Assembly (NCBI GenBank): GCA_016930635.1
Contig: JAFGGI010000032.1
Location: 1-52,163 of the forward strand
DNA length: 52,163 nt
Direction: 5' to 3'
DNA from: Sedimentisphaerales bacterium
Lineage (GTDB): Bacteria; Planctomycetota; Phycisphaerae; Sedimentisphaerales; UBA12454
Both the position numbers and the translations under genes were made by a program. The notes under the pieces are model-generated. The model did not search any database. It saw only the letters and a list, made by a program, of their open reading frames with translations, and was not told the DNA's origin. Positions 41,505-50,369 of this stretch are shown one piece after another. Position 1 is the stretch's first letter, and each line of letters opens with the position of its first letter.

Positions 41505-42988
41505 TCAACCCTGATATTTGCCAGCTTGTCAATTCCGTAGGTCTGCGCAATTATCATATTTGCCTGGAACATTTTATTTCTGTCGAGGATGATTTTCGGC
41601 TCATCAAGCTCGAATTCTATCACATCATACTTTTCCTCCGGCTTAAGCGCCAAGGCTTTCGGAATATCTGTCATACATCTGATCTTCATGCCGTTGATAC
41701 TGTCAACGACAAACTGCCGAAGACCGTGATAGCCCAGATTAATATCCGATGGCAGCACAAGACTTAATAAAACTATCTCTTTTCGCTCATCTGTAGGCTT
41801 AAACGCCTCATTCAGCAGATAATTATATATATGAGAATTGGTACTTCCCGCCCAATTCCCGCCTCTGGCAGCAAGATATGTTTTCGTGAGCCTTTGCAGT
41901 ACACATCCGCCTATGATGTAATACTCCGGCTGATTATCCAAATCATACCAGGGCACGAGCATTTCATAAACGTTGAAATTTTTCGCAACGGTTGATATTT
42001 CCTCATTTTTGCCGTCCCGCCATATGTCGAAGGTTATCTTTTCGCCTGCGGTTTTGCTTGTTACAAGGTAATCCAGGAGAAGGATATCATATTTTGGATG
42101 GGTAAATTTGCCGTACGGACTCAGCGCAAATCCGTCTATGCTCAGGATCACATCACCTGTTTTCAGCACATCGCTGCCTGTACCTATCGTAGCCACATCG
42201 GAGACATAAACACCATGCTGAATATTTTCAGGCAGCTTCAGATATTTCCGCAGGGCAGGGTCTATCAGTCTTGTCGTATCGAAACCGAGCGTCCCGATAC
42301 CGTCATAATGGCCGTCTTCAGCATCAGCCAGGAATCTGTTTATAATCTCTGCCGGGATAAGCTCCACATCCTGGTCATTTGACCAGCAGGCGATCCCGAG
42401 CGGTTTATTGCCGATACAGAATAGTTGTCCGCTGTTCGTATTATCAGAGACATTCGAAACCATAATGTCGAGTATTCGTGCCGATGCTATTGGAGAGGAG
42501 CCTATGCCTGCTCTGTCGATATAACCTCTTCCGCTGTATATCTGCTCTGTCTGTGAGAGCCAGTAGAAATTAACCCTGGCGCCTTTTTTATATTTTGCGC
42601 TGAACGTCAACGGCTTCAAAGGTTTATTCATAGCATTAGGGTCGAGTTCGATAAGCGCGAGATTGCACTCGTAATCGATAACTTTTATTTTAGCCGGTAT
42701 AAATTCGTTTTGTCCGAATCTTTTTGCCTTTATCTGTGCAGCGTTTGCCAGTCTTTGCGCAACCGTAATAACCTGATTTGGTCCAACAGCACATCCGACG
42801 CTCCATCCGACACTCAGACCTGTATTTTTCCATGGCTGATATTGTTCATAACCGTAACAGGATATATCGAGATGAACGATCGAGTCTCTGATTGATTTTG
42901 TCATATCCGCACCGCCGTCGGCAGGGGTGTTCGATAAAACAATCAGCCCGGCAAATAATACAATGAAGGAAAGCTTTAGTTCTTTCAT
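41501..42988 (-). CDS. HtrA-like trypsin-fold pseudoprotease with PDZ domain
   Basis: From ATG 42988 the product is 495 residues with a signal peptide ('LSFIVLFAGLIVLSNTPADG'). It is a paralogue of the protease encoded upstream: the same fold, order and C-terminal region ('GTLGF...LKTGDVILSIDGFALSPYG...' PDZ). The triad is broken: the His position is Q78 ('ITVAQRL'), the Asp is N109 ('YECNLALIEL') and only S186 ('NTNSGQ') remains, with the oxyanion Gly-Asn-Ser-Gly-Gly also altered. It should not cleave peptides. GGAGG lies before ATG 42988 on the minus strand, and the ATG overlaps the upstream stop (ATGA), so both proteins are made together, probably as a complex in the periplasm. Confidence 0.85.
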   Translation of the reverse strand: MKELKLSFIVLFAGLIVLSNTPADGGADMTKSIRDSIVHLDISCYGYEQYQPWKNTGLSVGWSVGCAVGPNQVITVAQRLANAAQIKAKRFGQNEFIPAKIKVIDYECNLALIELDPNAMNKPLKPLTFSAKYKKGARVNFYWLSQTEQIYSGRGYIDRAGIGSSPIASARILDIMVSNVSDNTNSGQLFCIGNKPLGIACWSNDQDVELIPAEIINRFLADAEDGHYDGIGTLGFDTTRLIDPALRKYLKLPENIQHGVYVSDVATIGTGSDVLKTGDVILSIDGFALSPYGKFTHPKYDILLLDYLVTSKTAGEKITFDIWRDGKNEEISTVAKNFNVYEMLVPWYDLDNQPEYYIIGGCVLQRLTKTYLAARGGNWAGSTNSHIYNYLLNEAFKPTDERKEIVLLSLVLPSDINLGYHGLRQFVVDSINGMKIRCMTDIPKALALKPEEKYDVIEFELDEPKIILDRNKMFQANMIIAQTYGIDKLANIRVD

Positions 42989-44457
42989 ATTTGTTCCTCC
43001 GTAAATGCCCATGTCGGGACATTATATTTTTTAAGGATAAGTTCGTTTTTCTGATGTGCTTTTTTTGTCTCTATAGACAGGGGTATGTCAGAATTCATGA
43101 ATTTAAGAACATAAAACTCGCCATCCTGATTTTCGAAAGCTTTCTTGACATCATCCAGGCTGCGGATTGTAAACCCGTTTATACTTTCAAGAGGCGTATT
43201 AATAAATCCTTCAGCATAAGAATTAATTTCATCCGGGAGTATCTCAGACAGAATTACATATTCTTTTCTCAATTTGTCCGTGTTGAGCTGCTGTGAATAA
43301 GTAAAGAGATATCTTAGCGTATGCGGAATGCTGCTCATCCAGTCTGCTCCCCACGTCTCGAGAAAATTTCTTGAAGCAGAGACAAAAGTTAAACCGGCAA
43401 AACATATGTACCCGGGCGGATCATCAAATAGTCTTGCATATTCGAACACCGGCCGGTTGAGCTGTATTGTCAGTTCAGTGGTTTTTTTCTCCCCGCCTCG
43501 CCAGAAGGTTATCTCTGCCTTCTCGCCTATCTGTTTCTGTTCTATTACCTCTGACATATGATGTTTACTGCCGTATATCATTATCATACCGTCATTATCG
43601 ACGTCATAATCATCGACTTTTGTTATCAGGTCGTCTTCCTGCAGTGTTTTTTCAGCGGAGCTGTTTAGTATGACAGACGTTACCACTATGCCTTCTGCAT
43701 CAGGGGGTACTTTCAGGAATTCCCTGTAGCTTTCGTTATGCAGTCCGGGATAAAGCATCACTCCTAAGGTTCCGAATCCGTCGTATGCCCCGTCTTTTAT
43801 GTCTTTTAGGAAGTGTTTAATAACAGTAGTAGGTATCATGTAACCGATATTGTCAGCCTGACGTATTCCCTGAAAAGCAACGCCGATTACTTTGCCGTCC
43901 TGTATTACACATCCGCCGCTGTTGCCCGGATTTATTGCTGCATCTGTCTGAACTACCAAATGCGCATCGGCTCTGCTGTGAGCATATACATCGGTTTGGA
44001 TTCTTGATACCACGCCTTCGGTTACGCTGATATGTGTAGTACCGCCCATCGGAAAACCGTAAGTTGAGACGGTACTGTTAACCTTGGGAAGCTCGCCCAG
44101 TTCCAGCGGTACAGTATCTGCGAAAAAAGACTCATCGCTGACTTTCAGCAGGGCCAGATCGCAGTCATGACCGACAAATTCAACTGTTGCAGGATATTTT
44201 TTCGCAATGTTTTCCTTCCTGATGATTATATATCTGTTATCCGCGATGTTATGAGCATTTGTAAGGATCCTGTTACCTTCGATAATAAATCCCGAGCCGA
44301 CACCGCCTCTTGTTGATTCCTGCTTCCAGGGAGTTGTATAGTTATAGCTCTGTGTAATAGTCTGGATCATCACTACTGATTTTGACATGTCTGCCTGCTC
44401 AGCGGCGCACAGACTGCTGTATAAAAGGACAATAAAGACAGGTAATATTTTTCTCAT
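42985..44457 (-). CDS. HtrA/Deg-like serine protease with PDZ domain
   Basis: The 490-residue protein has a signal peptide ('ILPVFIVLLYSSLCAAEQA'), a trypsin-like domain with complete triad H69 ('TNAHNI'), D100 ('HDCDLALLKV') and S180 ('NPGNSGGCVI'), then a PDZ-like region ('EGIVVTSVILNSSAEKTLQEDDLITKVDDYDV') and a C-terminal domain resembling the second PDZ of plant Deg proteases. It should be a periplasmic quality-control protease. The stop overlaps the start of the dead paralogue by 4 bases. It starts 24 bases after the O-antigen-ligase-like gene. Confidence 0.9.
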   Translation of the reverse strand: MRKILPVFIVLLYSSLCAAEQADMSKSVVMIQTITQSYNYTTPWKQESTRGGVGSGFIIEGNRILTNAHNIADNRYIIIRKENIAKKYPATVEFVGHDCDLALLKVSDESFFADTVPLELGELPKVNSTVSTYGFPMGGTTHISVTEGVVSRIQTDVYAHSRADAHLVVQTDAAINPGNSGGCVIQDGKVIGVAFQGIRQADNIGYMIPTTVIKHFLKDIKDGAYDGFGTLGVMLYPGLHNESYREFLKVPPDAEGIVVTSVILNSSAEKTLQEDDLITKVDDYDVDNDGMIMIYGSKHHMSEVIEQKQIGEKAEITFWRGGEKKTTELTIQLNRPVFEYARLFDDPPGYICFAGLTFVSASRNFLETWGADWMSSIPHTLRYLFTYSQQLNTDKLRKEYVILSEILPDEINSYAEGFINTPLESINGFTIRSLDDVKKAFENQDGEFYVLKFMNSDIPLSIETKKAHQKNELILKKYNVPTWAFTEEQI

Positions 44458-44481
44458 TTTTAAGCTCCGTATTATACTGAT

Positions 44482-46761
44482 TTACTGCTTTTGGCGCATC
44501 CGTATAAGTTCTTCGAGTTTTTCTTTTGCATTAATATAGTTAATATTTCCCATTTTACTGAAAACATCTCTGTCTGGATACATTATTCTGAATTGTTCTC
44601 TGAAAGCGTCTTCTATTTCTATAGCCTTTTCATAATGTTCGATAGCAAGGGCGATTTTGTTCTGCTGCCGGGCAATATTTGCAAATTCAGCGTGCAGATT
44701 AGCCGAGGAAGGATTATATACCAAAGCCTTCTGAAAATAAGCGAGGGCTTTTTCTGACCAGACCGCTCGTTCGCTGGAATTTATCTGTGCCATTATTCTG
44801 TAAACTTCAGCGAGGTTTTTATAGTTATTGTAATCAGTCCGGTCCCTTCTTATGGCAGCCAGAAGTACTTTTTCAGCTCTGAGCAGAACCTGGGGCGAAT
44901 TTTTAGGCGTTTTCTTGAACTTATGAATGAACATTTCGCCGGCAAGGGCTCCGGGAGTAGGATTTAAACCGTCATCTCTGTTAGCACTGATCAGTAATGC
45001 CGTTGCTTCTTCGATTTCGCCTTTCTCGAATAACTGATTTGCCCTTTCTGTTTTTATCGCTGCTTTAGCTCCCGGTATTATACAGAACCATAAAAGCAAA
45101 GTTGCAACGGCAATAGCACCGGCAGCAAGAACAGTCTTTTTCAGTTTAGTTGGCGCTGCCTGACTGCTTACAGTATTTTCTGTGCGATAATCTGTATAAA
45201 CAATTGCCGCACAGACCCAAAAGGCCGTCATTATGCCGGGCTCAAAAATTGCGAAATCTATAAGATTGTGAATGAGCATAGCAATAAGACCGCACAAAAT
45301 TGCACCATTGTTAAGTTGATGATTCCTGAGTTGCTCCGGATTTTTGGTGCACAGCCGGAAAATTATCCCGAAGCAGAATGCTGGCACCAAATACATAGTA
45401 GTAATTATGTACATAATAGCAAATATGTAAGTGCTGTTTATTTCGCCGCTGCCAAGTGCTGTTCGTGCAAAAGCCGGCCTGATAAAAAGCAGTACCAGCA
45501 CAGCCAATATTCCGCAATTGGTTATAATTTCAGTTATACGGTTCTCTTCGGATTCAGATTTGACTGAAAGTTTACCTTGCCTGCAGATTTTTATGATTGG
45601 CCAGAATATTGCGGTGCAGAATCCTGCCAGGCCGATTATCCCGTATTGAGCGGCTATGTTTAATATAAAATTATGCGGGTCCCTGACTGTTTCGATAGCC
45701 TGTGGTATTTTGTATTGTGTGTAATACGCTCCGAAGTTGCCGCCTCCGACGCCGGTCCATAAGTTGTCCCGGATGATCTTTACCGCCGCCGACCAGTACT
45801 GCCATCTGACCAGCATCGAATTTCCGCCCGGCAGTGTCTCGTGTTTTATGCCGTAGTTAACGACAAAGGCTGTGCCGATAACAGCCAGGATAATTATCGC
45901 AGATATTATCAAAACCTGCCTTTGCCTCAGAACAGAACCGAACCTGACGGTTAAAAACAGCAGGATTATGCCGATTATAAATGAAGCTATCGCACCTTTA
46001 CTGTGTGTCTCGAATAAACCGAACAGAAAGATCAGCACCAGAACTGCCGGGATCCATAATTTTTTGATACTGCTTTTGAAATCAAAACATGCAAAAATGC
46101 AGAATGTCACAAGAACAAAGAAACTGGCAGTACTGTTGCCTGTGGTAAAAAATCCCCTTACATCCTTTGAATAAAGCCTGTGTTCGTAGAGCATATGTTC
46201 AAATGAACCGGGCTCTATCCCTATCTGCTCGAGTTGAATGCCGGGGGCCTGTTCGTATTCTTCTATTAGAAATTTATTGCTGCTGAAAAACTGTTCACTG
46301 CACTGATATACATTAGCTGTGCCTATTGCAATAATAGCAAATAGCAGGAGCTTTTTTCTTGCATTGGTATCAGCAATCTGCCCAAGCACAAAAGCTGTCA
46401 TCATAGATGAAAGGATTGTTATAGAATCGGTTATTCCCGCCCGCCGGTTCGATGCTGCGATAGTACTGATGATACATCCAACAGCAAAAACTCCTATGCC
46501 GAACTCGAATACTCCCGGACGATACGGGAGTTTTCCATTCCATAGTCTTGCAACTATCCAGGTAACCGCCAGGATAATAGACAGGCTCGAAATGCCTACA
46601 CTTAATATGTTGTCGTAAAAGGTGCCCCGCAGAGAAAGTGACTCGATATGAGGGTTCTCCATGAAACTCAGCCTTAGAGTTATAATGCATAAGAACATTA
46701 CAAACAGGGCTGACTCGAAAAAATAGATTCCTGTATTCGTCTTATTGTTCTGATGGGTCAT
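44482..46761 (-). CDS. O-antigen ligase-like membrane protein with C-terminal TPRs
   Basis: The 759-residue protein has about ten or more helices in residues 15-560 with a central Wzy_C/O-antigen ligase-like region: 'DVRGFFTTGNSTASFFVL' and, in the main loop, 'WQYWSAAVKIIRDNLWTGVGGGNFGAYYTQYKIPQAIETVRDPHNFILNIAAQYGIIGLAGF'. The 'GVGGGNF' and 'DPHNFIL' phrases recur in these glycan polymerases and ligases. Residues from about 600 form TPR helices ('KALAYFQKALVYNPSSANLHAEFANIARQQNKIALAIEHYEKAIEI'). It probably ligates or polymerises lipid-linked glycan, with the TPR end on the periplasmic side. It overlaps the transferase gene by 20 bases. Confidence 0.82.
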   Translation of the reverse strand: MTHQNNKTNTGIYFFESALFVMFLCIITLRLSFMENPHIESLSLRGTFYDNILSVGISSLSIILAVTWIVARLWNGKLPYRPGVFEFGIGVFAVGCIISTIAASNRRAGITDSITILSSMMTAFVLGQIADTNARKKLLLFAIIAIGTANVYQCSEQFFSSNKFLIEEYEQAPGIQLEQIGIEPGSFEHMLYEHRLYSKDVRGFFTTGNSTASFFVLVTFCIFACFDFKSSIKKLWIPAVLVLIFLFGLFETHSKGAIASFIIGIILLFLTVRFGSVLRQRQVLIISAIIILAVIGTAFVVNYGIKHETLPGGNSMLVRWQYWSAAVKIIRDNLWTGVGGGNFGAYYTQYKIPQAIETVRDPHNFILNIAAQYGIIGLAGFCTAIFWPIIKICRQGKLSVKSESEENRITEIITNCGILAVLVLLFIRPAFARTALGSGEINSTYIFAIMYIITTMYLVPAFCFGIIFRLCTKNPEQLRNHQLNNGAILCGLIAMLIHNLIDFAIFEPGIMTAFWVCAAIVYTDYRTENTVSSQAAPTKLKKTVLAAGAIAVATLLLWFCIIPGAKAAIKTERANQLFEKGEIEEATALLISANRDDGLNPTPGALAGEMFIHKFKKTPKNSPQVLLRAEKVLLAAIRRDRTDYNNYKNLAEVYRIMAQINSSERAVWSEKALAYFQKALVYNPSSANLHAEFANIARQQNKIALAIEHYEKAIEIEDAFREQFRIMYPDRDVFSKMGNINYINAKEKLEELIRMRQKQ

Positions 46762-47836
46762 TTGTTCCCGTCGATTCGAGAATAGCTATAATAGCCAGCA
46801 CCAGGACCGCCTGCCAGAAAACAAGCATTCCATAAACTGAGTTGATTATTTTCAGCGTAATAGCACCCAGTCCGGTTGCCAGCGTTGCCAGGTAAAGTGT
46901 AAGCACAGCCTGCACTTCGGTTAATCCGCGTTTTCTGAGTCTGTGTGAGAAGTGCTGAGTATCTCCGACAAACGGGCTTTTACCCTGGCTGATTCGCAGA
47001 ATAGTTACGCTTATAAAATCATATAAAGGCAGCGCCGTTATCACCAGCGGCATCAGTACGACATACCATTTGCCGGCTTCGGTAGATTCATAATATGTAG
47101 TCCGCAAGGTTAAAAGTGCAACGAAAAAACCGATTACAAACGAACCTGCATCGCCCATAAAGATAGAGGCCGGGAAAAAATTGAACAGCAAAAATCCCGC
47201 CAGCGCCCCGGCAAAAATCAATGCAAAACCGCTTACGAATATCTGTCCCGAAAGTGCCGCCGCGAAAGATAAAATTACTGAAACTATAAGAGCAATTCCA
47301 GTACTTGCCCCGTCCATATTATCGAGGAAATTAAATACGTTTATCAAAAGCACTATCCAGACAGAACTAAGAACTGAAGTTATGACCTTGTTATGAATAA
47401 AAAGCTCGACCCTGACATCGGCAAAATAAGCCGCGGCAAACGCCGCGATAAACTGTACTATTAGTTTCGTACGTGGCGACAGATTCTTCAGATCATCCCA
47501 TAATCCAAGTCCGAACAGTACCGCAGAGCATATGATAATTATCAGCAATTCTGAAACTTTCCCTGCAAAATCTGTCAGATTGGTGGCAAGTTTTTCTCCC
47601 AAAAATCCGGGCGGACTTTTAACCAGGATTATTGCTCCCAGACTGAAGATGCCGATAGTAGCGAATATTCCTATCCCGCCTCCTAACGGAATGATTGATT
47701 TATGAAATCTGTCTTCTCGCGGATGTGCGACGAATCCTGTCTTTGCAGCAATTTTTTTGACAATAGCCGTCAAAACAACCGAAACCGCCAGGCTTGCGAA
47801 AAACGCTGCTAAATAAATAGTAGGCATCTGGTCCAC
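46742..47836 (-). CDS. Undecaprenyl-phosphate sugar-1-phosphate transferase (WecA/MraY family)
   Basis: The 364-residue polytopic protein has the MraY/WecA signatures 'VLFGLGLWDDLKNLSPRTKL' (Asp-Asp), 'NVFNFLDNMDGASTGIALIVS', 'FNFFPASIFMGDAGSFVIGF' and 'DTQHFSHRLRKRGLTEVQAVL' (His-rich loop). The N-terminus 'GFVAHPREDRFHKSIIPLGGGIGI' is the WecA type rather than MraY. It adds a sugar phosphate to undecaprenyl phosphate at the inner membrane, starting a surface glycan. It lies before the ligase-like gene (20-base overlap) and 4 bases after the DUF4416 gene. Confidence 0.92.
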   Translation of the reverse strand: MDQMPTIYLAAFFASLAVSVVLTAIVKKIAAKTGFVAHPREDRFHKSIIPLGGGIGIFATIGIFSLGAIILVKSPPGFLGEKLATNLTDFAGKVSELLIIIICSAVLFGLGLWDDLKNLSPRTKLIVQFIAAFAAAYFADVRVELFIHNKVITSVLSSVWIVLLINVFNFLDNMDGASTGIALIVSVILSFAAALSGQIFVSGFALIFAGALAGFLLFNFFPASIFMGDAGSFVIGFFVALLTLRTTYYESTEAGKWYVVLMPLVITALPLYDFISVTILRISQGKSPFVGDTQHFSHRLRKRGLTEVQAVLTLYLATLATGLGAITLKIINSVYGMLVFWQAVLVLAIIAILESTGTNDPSEQ

Positions 47837-47840
47837 AGAA

Positions 47841-48377
47841 TCACTCCTTTAACTGCTGGATAACCTTATCCCTGACCTTGCTGAAAAATCCGTAGTACCT
47901 GTCTTCCGTATGGTCGGGAAACGTATATTCGAATCCTTTCCATTCTCCCTTGCTGTAAATGAGCGTCACCTCAGCCCAAATATTTTGGCCGATATATATT
48001 CGGTGCGAAAAATTCTTCGTACTCGCTAACACCAGCTTCGATGGCTCGATATATCCCGGGTCGAGATTAACAGGCCGGCTCAAACCGCCGCCGATCATAC
48101 CGGCAAGTTTTTCTTCCATTTCATTTGTCTTGAGCTTAATTCCCGCCAGCCTGCCGGGCTCGATCAGTTTTTCAACCGTTATAAACTTTTTAACTATAGT
48201 TTCTCCCATTTCGTCGGCATAATATTTCGTATGTGTAAAGGGCCAAATCTGGCTTTCCAAATCGCAATCGCCGAACTCAGATTTTATTAATCCTATCGCA
48301 GCCTCGACTGCCTGTTCACTGCAGCCGAGAATACCGATAATCAATTTTACAGGGTCAGGTTTTCTAAGCTTCCACAT
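47841..48377 (-). CDS. DUF4416 family protein
   Basis: This 178-residue protein matches DUF4416: 'PVKLIIGILGCSEQAVEAAIGLIKSEFGDCDLESQIWPFTHTKYYADEMGETIVKKFITVEKLIEPGRLAGIKLKTNEMEEKL...VNLDPGYIEPSKLVLASTKNFSHRIYIGQNIWAEVTLIYSKGEWKGFEYTFPDH'. The family is widespread in anaerobes and planctomycetes and has no known function. It lacks a signal peptide or helix. It is immediately before the wecA-like gene (4 bases) and after a hairpin that separates it from proS. Confidence 0.85.
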   Translation of the reverse strand: MWKLRKPDPVKLIIGILGCSEQAVEAAIGLIKSEFGDCDLESQIWPFTHTKYYADEMGETIVKKFITVEKLIEPGRLAGIKLKTNEMEEKLAGMIGGGLSRPVNLDPGYIEPSKLVLASTKNFSHRIYIGQNIWAEVTLIYSKGEWKGFEYTFPDHTEDRYYGFFSKVRDKVIQQLKE

Positions 48378-48393
48378 TATCTATTTCGGTTAG

Positions 48394-48415
48394 CCCCACC
48401 AACACTTTGGTGGGG
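48394..48415. terminator. Symmetric hairpin between proS and the DUF4416 gene
   Basis: CCCCACCAA (48394-48402) and TTGGTGGGG (48407-48415) pair perfectly over 9 bases around a CACT loop. On the minus strand (the direction of both neighbouring genes) it is followed by CTAACC rather than a T-run, so termination there would be weak; on the plus strand TTTGTT follows. It may be a partial terminator or an RNA processing/stability site. Confidence 0.5.
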
Positions 48416-48431
48416 TTTGTTCCCTTTAAAA

Positions 48432-50159
48432 TTATAATTCAGCCTTTAATTTTGCGATCAACTCCTGAGTTTTTTCTTTTGTTTTTTCAAGAGGAACTTT
48501 TGTTATTTCGGCTTCTCGTCTGAGTTTAATCTCTGCACAGTTTTCCGCTATCGACTTGGCTCCGATAGTTATACGGATCGGTATCCCGATAAGGTCTGCA
48601 TCTTTAAATTTAACTCCTCCCCGCGCATCCCTGTCGTCCAGCAGCACCTCTACGCCGCTTTGACTCAATTCGTCGTAAAGCTTTTCGCCTGCCTGTACTA
48701 TCTCATCCTTATTCCCGGCCGGCACAATAATAACCTCATAAGGCGCTATACTTATCGGCCAGACAATTCCGTCCTTGTCATATAACGTCTCAATGGCCGA
48801 GGCAACAATTCGATTTACTCCAATACCGTAACAGCCCATTATACAGGGCTTTTCAGTACTGTCCTTATCGAGGAATTTTGCCCCTAACTTCTTACTGTAC
48901 TTTGTCCCAAGCTTGAATACCTGTCCGACCTCAATACCTCTTTTAAATGTCAGTTTCTTGCCCTGATACGTATCCGTTTCAACAGCATTTCTTATATCGG
49001 CGACTATTACCTTCTCTCCCTCTATCGCAAAATCCCGCCCCGGCACAACATTCTTAATATGATAGTCTGTCTTGTTCGCACCGGTAATACCAACCTCGAT
49101 AGTAAGCACCGAATGGTCGATGATGAGCTTGTCAACCTTGTCGACAAGTCCGACAGGCCCTGCAAAACCGACTTCGGCGCCGGTAAGTTTTTGTATCGTT
49201 TCTTCATCAGCAAGGTCGATAGAACCGCCCGCAGCACATCGCAGTTTTTCAGGATTGATCTCAAAATCCCCGCGAACAAGTGCCAGCACTAATTTATCAC
49301 CCGCCTTGTAAACAAGAGTCTTTATAAGTTCTTCAGCCTTCGCCTTCAGAAACGCACATATCTCATCAATAGTCCTCTGATTTGGCGTATGTATTTCTTC
49401 TATCTTGTCATATTTTTTGCCTCTCTTTGCGGCGACAAGGGCGTCAACCGGTGCCTTCTCCAGGTTGGCCGCGTAGCTGCCGTCTTCGGTCTGAACAATT
49501 ACATCCTCACCTGATTCGCACGGTATTGTAAACTGATGAGACCCCGCGCCGCCCATCTCGCCCGACTCGGCCTCGACAATAGCATAGTTCAATCCGCATC
49601 TGCTGAATATCTTTTTATAAGTTTCATACATCACCTTGTAAGTCTCATCCAGACTTGTCTCGTCAGCGTGAAAACTATATGAATCTTTCATTATAAATTC
49701 CCTGCTCCGCAACACACCGAACCGGGGCCGGAATTCATCTCTGAATTTGAAGCTGATTTGATAAATATTTATCGGCAGCTGCTTATAGGAATTTATCTCA
49801 CCCGCAACGACAGAGGTAACAACTTCCTCAGCAGTAGGGGCCAGCACATTTTCCCTCCCATGCCTGTCAACAAACCTCGCCATCGTCTCACCGTAATCAA
49901 CATCCCTGCCTGTCTGCTGCCATAGGTCTATCGGCTGAACTGCAGGCATCAAAATCTCCTGTGCACCGCTCCTGTCCATCTCGTCCCTGACAATATTCAT
50001 CACCTTCATCAGCACCCGCCAGCCCAAAGGCAGATACGTATATGTCCCGCTGGCAAGCTTACGCATCAATCCTGCACGTATCATTAGCTGATGACTGGGT
50101 ATCTCGGCCTCTGCTGGAACCTCTTTTACGGTCGGTATGAGAGCTTTGCTGTACCTCAT
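48432..50159 (-). CDS. proS: Prolyl-tRNA synthetase (bacterial type with editing domain)
   Basis: From ATG 50159 the product is 575 residues. It has class II motif 1 ('GTYTYLPLGWRVLMKVMNIVRDEMDRSGAQEILMPAVQP'), motif 2 ('FRDEFRPRFGVLRSREFIMKDSYSFH'), an INS-type editing domain between about residues 220 and 390 and motif 3 ('CIMGCYGIGVNRIVASAIE'), then an anticodon-binding domain ('DDRDARGGVKFKDADLIGIPIRITIG'). AGGAAAAG precedes ATG 50159 on the minus strand; the longer reading from 50195 adds 12 non-conserved residues. A plausible promoter is TTGCAA/TATAAA at 50248-50220. Confidence 0.95.
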   Translation of the reverse strand: MRYSKALIPTVKEVPAEAEIPSHQLMIRAGLMRKLASGTYTYLPLGWRVLMKVMNIVRDEMDRSGAQEILMPAVQPIDLWQQTGRDVDYGETMARFVDRHGRENVLAPTAEEVVTSVVAGEINSYKQLPINIYQISFKFRDEFRPRFGVLRSREFIMKDSYSFHADETSLDETYKVMYETYKKIFSRCGLNYAIVEAESGEMGGAGSHQFTIPCESGEDVIVQTEDGSYAANLEKAPVDALVAAKRGKKYDKIEEIHTPNQRTIDEICAFLKAKAEELIKTLVYKAGDKLVLALVRGDFEINPEKLRCAAGGSIDLADEETIQKLTGAEVGFAGPVGLVDKVDKLIIDHSVLTIEVGITGANKTDYHIKNVVPGRDFAIEGEKVIVADIRNAVETDTYQGKKLTFKRGIEVGQVFKLGTKYSKKLGAKFLDKDSTEKPCIMGCYGIGVNRIVASAIETLYDKDGIVWPISIAPYEVIIVPAGNKDEIVQAGEKLYDELSQSGVEVLLDDRDARGGVKFKDADLIGIPIRITIGAKSIAENCAEIKLRREAEITKVPLEKTKEKTQELIAKLKAEL

Positions 50160-50219
50160 TGCTTTTCCTGATTTTTCAATTTTACCCGAATTCACTTAAA
50201 ATCACGCTATTAACCAGAA

Positions 50220-50248
50220 TTTATATACCCACAGGCCCCTTTTTGCAA
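50220..50248 (-). promoter_or_regulatory. Promoter of proS
   Basis: On the minus strand TTGCAA (50248-50243) and TATAAA (50225-50220) are 17 bases apart, a fair sigma-70 match, about 60 bases upstream of ATG 50159. The lipoprotein promoter diverges 40 bp away. Confidence 0.55.
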
Positions 50249-50283
50249 GAAGAACTTTGACGACTTTATCTCCTTAAAACCTT

Positions 50284-50311
50284 TTGACAGAAGCTCTTAG
50301 TCTGGTATAAT
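50284..50311 (+). promoter_or_regulatory. Consensus promoter of the TPR lipoprotein gene
   Basis: TTGACA (50284-50289) and TATAAT (50306-50311) are exact consensus hexamers with a 16-base spacer. It is the third perfect promoter with this spacer in the window (others before THI4 and nusA). The predicted leader is about 50 bases. Confidence 0.85.
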
Positions 50312-50369
50312 TTCATTCAAATGGATTTGTGACCGGACCGAACTGTTCTACTTCTGAAAGGATTGACTC

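Noticed and set aside
41501-44457. Protease pair as one gene split by a frameshift
   Set aside because: Each half has its own signal peptide, trypsin fold and PDZ region; they are paralogues, not fragments.
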